NCBI GenBank assembly: GCA_947624785.1
Contig: CANQLV010000005.1
Coordinates: 62,001 to 126,000, forward strand
Source of the DNA: Akkermansia muciniphila
Lineage (GTDB): Bacteria > Verrucomicrobiota > Verrucomicrobiia > Verrucomicrobiales > Akkermansiaceae
Direction: 5' to 3'
Length of the DNA: 64,000 bases
Below the pieces are notes generated by a model. It made no database searches. It worked only from the letters and a program-made list of their open reading frames with translations, and was not told the origin of the DNA. Shown here one piece after another: positions 61,747-64,000 of the stretch. The number at the start of each line of letters is the position of its first letter. Position 1 is the stretch's first letter. The position numbers and the translations under genes were made by a program.

Positions 61747-63402
61747 ATGGGCATATTGCGTTATTATTATATTGTTCTAATTGCCTGTCCTCTGATCTTG
61801 CAAGCGAGTTGGGCGAGCGGGGAGCCGGGAGGTAAAATCAAGGTGGATCCTCAGTCACTTCCCATATGTACTATAGAAGAGACAGATGGAGAGGACCCAG
61901 AAGATGAGAACAGCAATAAATATGCCATTTTTGAACCAGAGAAAATCAAGGAGTATAAAGCTAAGGGGCAATTCACTGTTGTTGTCGTGGAGCCGCCGCA
62001 GCCGCATGCAGGATACGAATTGGACGAAGAGAAAAAGTATGAATGGACCGTTACGGAAAAGTTGGAAGTCAAAAATGGAGATCAGGACACTTGTACTGTC
62101 CATTCGTCCAACAAGGAACAGTGGGGAAAAGTGATCACGGTAAAATGCAAGATGAGTTTTTATGAGACTAAAAACGGACAGAAAAAACATTTGACTGATC
62201 TTGAAGCCGCACACAAATTATTAACTCCAAGCCTCCTGATCCATCAAATAAGTTTCAATCACGTACAGGGTAAGCATGACAAGGATGCTATGGATTTATT
62301 AAAAACTTATAAAGGGAAAATCATAGATGTCCCGGAAGCAACTTTTGATAAGAATGGCAAAGCAACGAAATCGGAACCTTTTCTCTATATTGGCGGTAAA
62401 AAACCTGATCTAAAAATTAAAGCGGAAGTAAAACCTGGAATCATAAAGAAAGCGAAGATAAAGACAAAGGATGAGGGAAAAGTTCCGAAAAATTTCCTCC
62501 CAGAACTGGATGAACAGGAATTTGATAACAACACAGAATTTGAAATTTCTTTCAAAGATAATATTGATTCCAAATTGAATAAAGGAAATCAACAATGGAC
62601 TTGGAGATTAACAGAGATTCAAGGAACTGCTCTTACTAACGAGACAATTGTTTTTGAAACAACAGTTAGGAATGGGTATGTTTTGTTCAAGGAACCACTC
62701 AAGTCACCATGGGATATGAATGACAACAAGAAGAAACCTTGGATTAAGGCTTTGGATGTAGCAATAGAAGATTCAGGTAACATAGGCTTCGATCAAAACT
62801 CCTCCATACTAATAATAGGGAATATTACTAAATACACTTTTAATCAAATGGGGTGGGAATATGATGTAGTAAATGGAGCTCCAAAATATTTTGAAGCAAC
62901 ACCAATTTCAATAAGCATTAATCTGGATTCCTATCTTGAACAAAGTAATGGTAAAATAGTTAATTGTTATGATCAAGCCTTTTCTCTATCATCTCTTATC
63001 CGGCTTCTGGGAATCGATGCAAAATGTAATTATCAAGAACAATTTGGAAGAATACATACTGTTGATTTAGTAGGTAAAGGTTTATGTAATAATCCATTTT
63101 ATGAAAACCCAAAATATAGTAATTATTTATCTTTAAGGCAACCTATTGTTTCGAATAAAGATCCTCTTTATGATATTAGATCTGGATTTTTTAATCATAT
63201 GTACGTTAAATCTAATATTAATATTAGTTTAGGTTTTAATGTTATTATTAATGTTGAGTGTATTTGTGATTCTTGTGCTGGTCCTGTGATTGGAGAAAAT
63301 CCTGATTCTTATCGAAATAATACAATACAATCTTTATATCGTGATAATAATGGTATAATCATTCCAACTAAAATTATGTCAATTATCCCAGAATTAAAAT
63401 GA
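61747..63402 (+). CDS. Exported protein with transglutaminase-like C-H-D triad
   Basis: 551 residues from the ATG at 61747; an ATG at 61720 overlaps the previous stop. Signal peptide about 1-25 (Y-Y-Y-I-V-L-I-A-C-P-L-I-L-Q-A). Residues 30-390 are beta-rich and Lys/Asp-rich, probably Ig-like. The C-terminal part resembles a transglutaminase core: N-C407-Y-D-Q-A-F-S-L-S-S-L-I-R-L-L-G-I-D, then N-H484-M-Y-V-K, then C-I-C-D508-S-C-A-G-P, giving Cys-His-Asp in order. It could be a papain-fold cysteine peptidase or protein cross-linker. The A/T content rises steeply toward the 3' end. The next gene begins in an ATGA overlap with its stop. Confidence 0.7.
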   Translation: MGILRYYYIVLIACPLILQASWASGEPGGKIKVDPQSLPICTIEETDGEDPEDENSNKYAIFEPEKIKEYKAKGQFTVVVVEPPQPHAGYELDEEKKYEWTVTEKLEVKNGDQDTCTVHSSNKEQWGKVITVKCKMSFYETKNGQKKHLTDLEAAHKLLTPSLLIHQISFNHVQGKHDKDAMDLLKTYKGKIIDVPEATFDKNGKATKSEPFLYIGGKKPDLKIKAEVKPGIIKKAKIKTKDEGKVPKNFLPELDEQEFDNNTEFEISFKDNIDSKLNKGNQQWTWRLTEIQGTALTNETIVFETTVRNGYVLFKEPLKSPWDMNDNKKKPWIKALDVAIEDSGNIGFDQNSSILIIGNITKYTFNQMGWEYDVVNGAPKYFEATPISISINLDSYLEQSNGKIVNCYDQAFSLSSLIRLLGIDAKCNYQEQFGRIHTVDLVGKGLCNNPFYENPKYSNYLSLRQPIVSNKDPLYDIRSGFFNHMYVKSNINISLGFNVIINVECICDSCAGPVIGENPDSYRNNTIQSLYRDNNGIIIPTKIMSIIPELK

Positions 63403-64000
63403 AAAACATATTATTGAAACTATTTGTGCTATCATATACTCCTGTTTTATCTTTTGCGCTGGAGCCGATGATAGTAGTCCCAGAAGCAAAGGCATCAACA
63501 AGAGATGCTATTCAGAATATAAGGTTGCAAGGATTACAGAGGTTAGAAAATACTGGATTTCATTTTGGGAGTAAAGAATTTTTGAAAAAGGCTCCAGACC
63601 TCAAAAAAATCCTCCATGGATTAAAAGTAGGGAAAGGTATTTTTTTCGTTACATCCGACAGCTGGAATTCTGTTCTCTATTGTAACCAGAACAGCCGTAT
63701 CGATGGATCAATGGATGTTTGGTACTCCACCAGCATTTTCGGCATACGGACTGATATGATTATTTTTGAAGGGGCTTCATTCAATTATTGGTCCATGCCT
63801 TCCATTTATAAGGAAATAGTGTTAAGCGACGATTGCTGGGTTATGACCAAAGGTGATGATATTCTTTGTTTTACCTTTAAAAACGCTGGATTGGCGTTCA
63901 AGGGATTTACCGATCCGGCTACTTTTGTTACCCCTGAAACGGTAAAGACGAGATATGCCTCTACGCGTGAAATGTTACCCGTACTTAAAGCATTGTCTCT
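63399..64000 (+). CDS. Exported protein of unknown function (3' truncated by the window)
   Basis: At least 200 residues, open to the last base. It starts at 63399 with ATGA overlapping the stop of the transglutaminase-like gene, so the two are translationally coupled. Signal peptide about 1-20 (M-K-N-I-L-L-K-L-F-V-L-S-Y-T-P-V). The visible part is beta-rich with several aromatics (F-F-V-T-S-D-S-W-N-S-V-L-Y-C-N, M-D-V-W-Y-S-T-S-I-F) and no recognised domain. It shares the A/T-rich style of the two preceding genes, so the three seem to form one acquired cassette. Confidence 0.7.
   Translation, partial: MKNILLKLFVLSYTPVLSFALEPMIVVPEAKASTRDAIQNIRLQGLQRLENTGFHFGSKEFLKKAPDLKKILHGLKVGKGIFFVTSDSWNSVLYCNQNSRIDGSMDVWYSTSIFGIRTDMIIFEGASFNYWSMPSIYKEIVLSDDCWVMTKGDDILCFTFKNAGLAFKGFTDPATFVTPETVKTRYASTREMLPVLKALS

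Noticed and set aside
59130..64000. Direct repeat of the tRNA-Pro 3' end as right attachment site
   Set aside because: None seen by eye within the window; it may lie beyond 64000.

Overview
The window looks like a chromosomal segment of an Akkermansia-like member of the Verrucomicrobiota. It is GC-rich and carries many secreted proteins. Several products are typical of mucus-dwelling PVC bacteria: a GH97 glycosidase, sialic-acid-mutarotase-like Kelch proteins, an SHD1-domain peptidase and RHS/YD proteins. Most strongly expressed genes (dnaK, groES, groEL, gap, pgk) begin without a Shine-Dalgarno sequence, behind A-rich leaders. The assignment rests on gene content and style only.

Layout. 1-2350: two DUF4190-like membrane proteins around a DUF2752 protein. 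2386-10756: accessory region with two related putative glycosyltransferases, a large RHS/YD-repeat protein cut by one in-frame TAA and lacking the usual C-terminal core end, an orphan ORF and a SufE-like protein. 10766-13867 (minus): hisS-aspS. 14145-15089: a small ORF and a PNPOx-fold protein. 15324-20764: hydrogenase maturation operon hypB-F-C-D-E, without hypA or hydrogenase subunits. 20940-24944: Sel1-repeat protein (minus), a 900-base intergenic region with four related palindromes, then a glycosyltransferase fused to an LpxH-like phosphoesterase. 25133-29258: dnaK behind a sigma-54-like promoter, then groES-groEL. 29626-31857: PiT phosphate transporter. 32074-37227: two divergent tRNA-Gly genes and a secreted protein, beta-barrel, tyrosine autokinase and Wza-like exporter, which together form an envelope-spanning exopolysaccharide export set. 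37811-41640: double-HTH protein, ruvA, gap and pgk. 41900-44988: TraB/GumN protein and GH97 glycosidase. 45176-53269 (minus): Kelch protein, Kelch-MFS fusion, SHD1 metallopeptidase and mfd. 53400-58804: secreted coiled-coil protein, histidinol-phosphatase, pta, tilS, rpmE (type B L31) and a polytopic membrane protein. 58939-59128: tRNA-Phe and tRNA-Pro. 59307-64000: a visibly AT-rich run of three exported proteins (beta-propeller, transglutaminase-like, unknown), the last cut by the window edge.

Functional links. Glycolysis (gap, pgk) and acetate formation (pta) fit a fermentative sugar user. GH97 and the two Kelch proteins fit use of host glycans. The hyp genes must serve a [NiFe] hydrogenase encoded elsewhere. 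The most promising candidates for something undescribed are the AT-rich exported cassette at the right end, the Kelch-MFS and glycosyltransferase-phosphoesterase fusions, and the Cys-rich C-terminal tails shared by GAPDH, PGK and GroEL.
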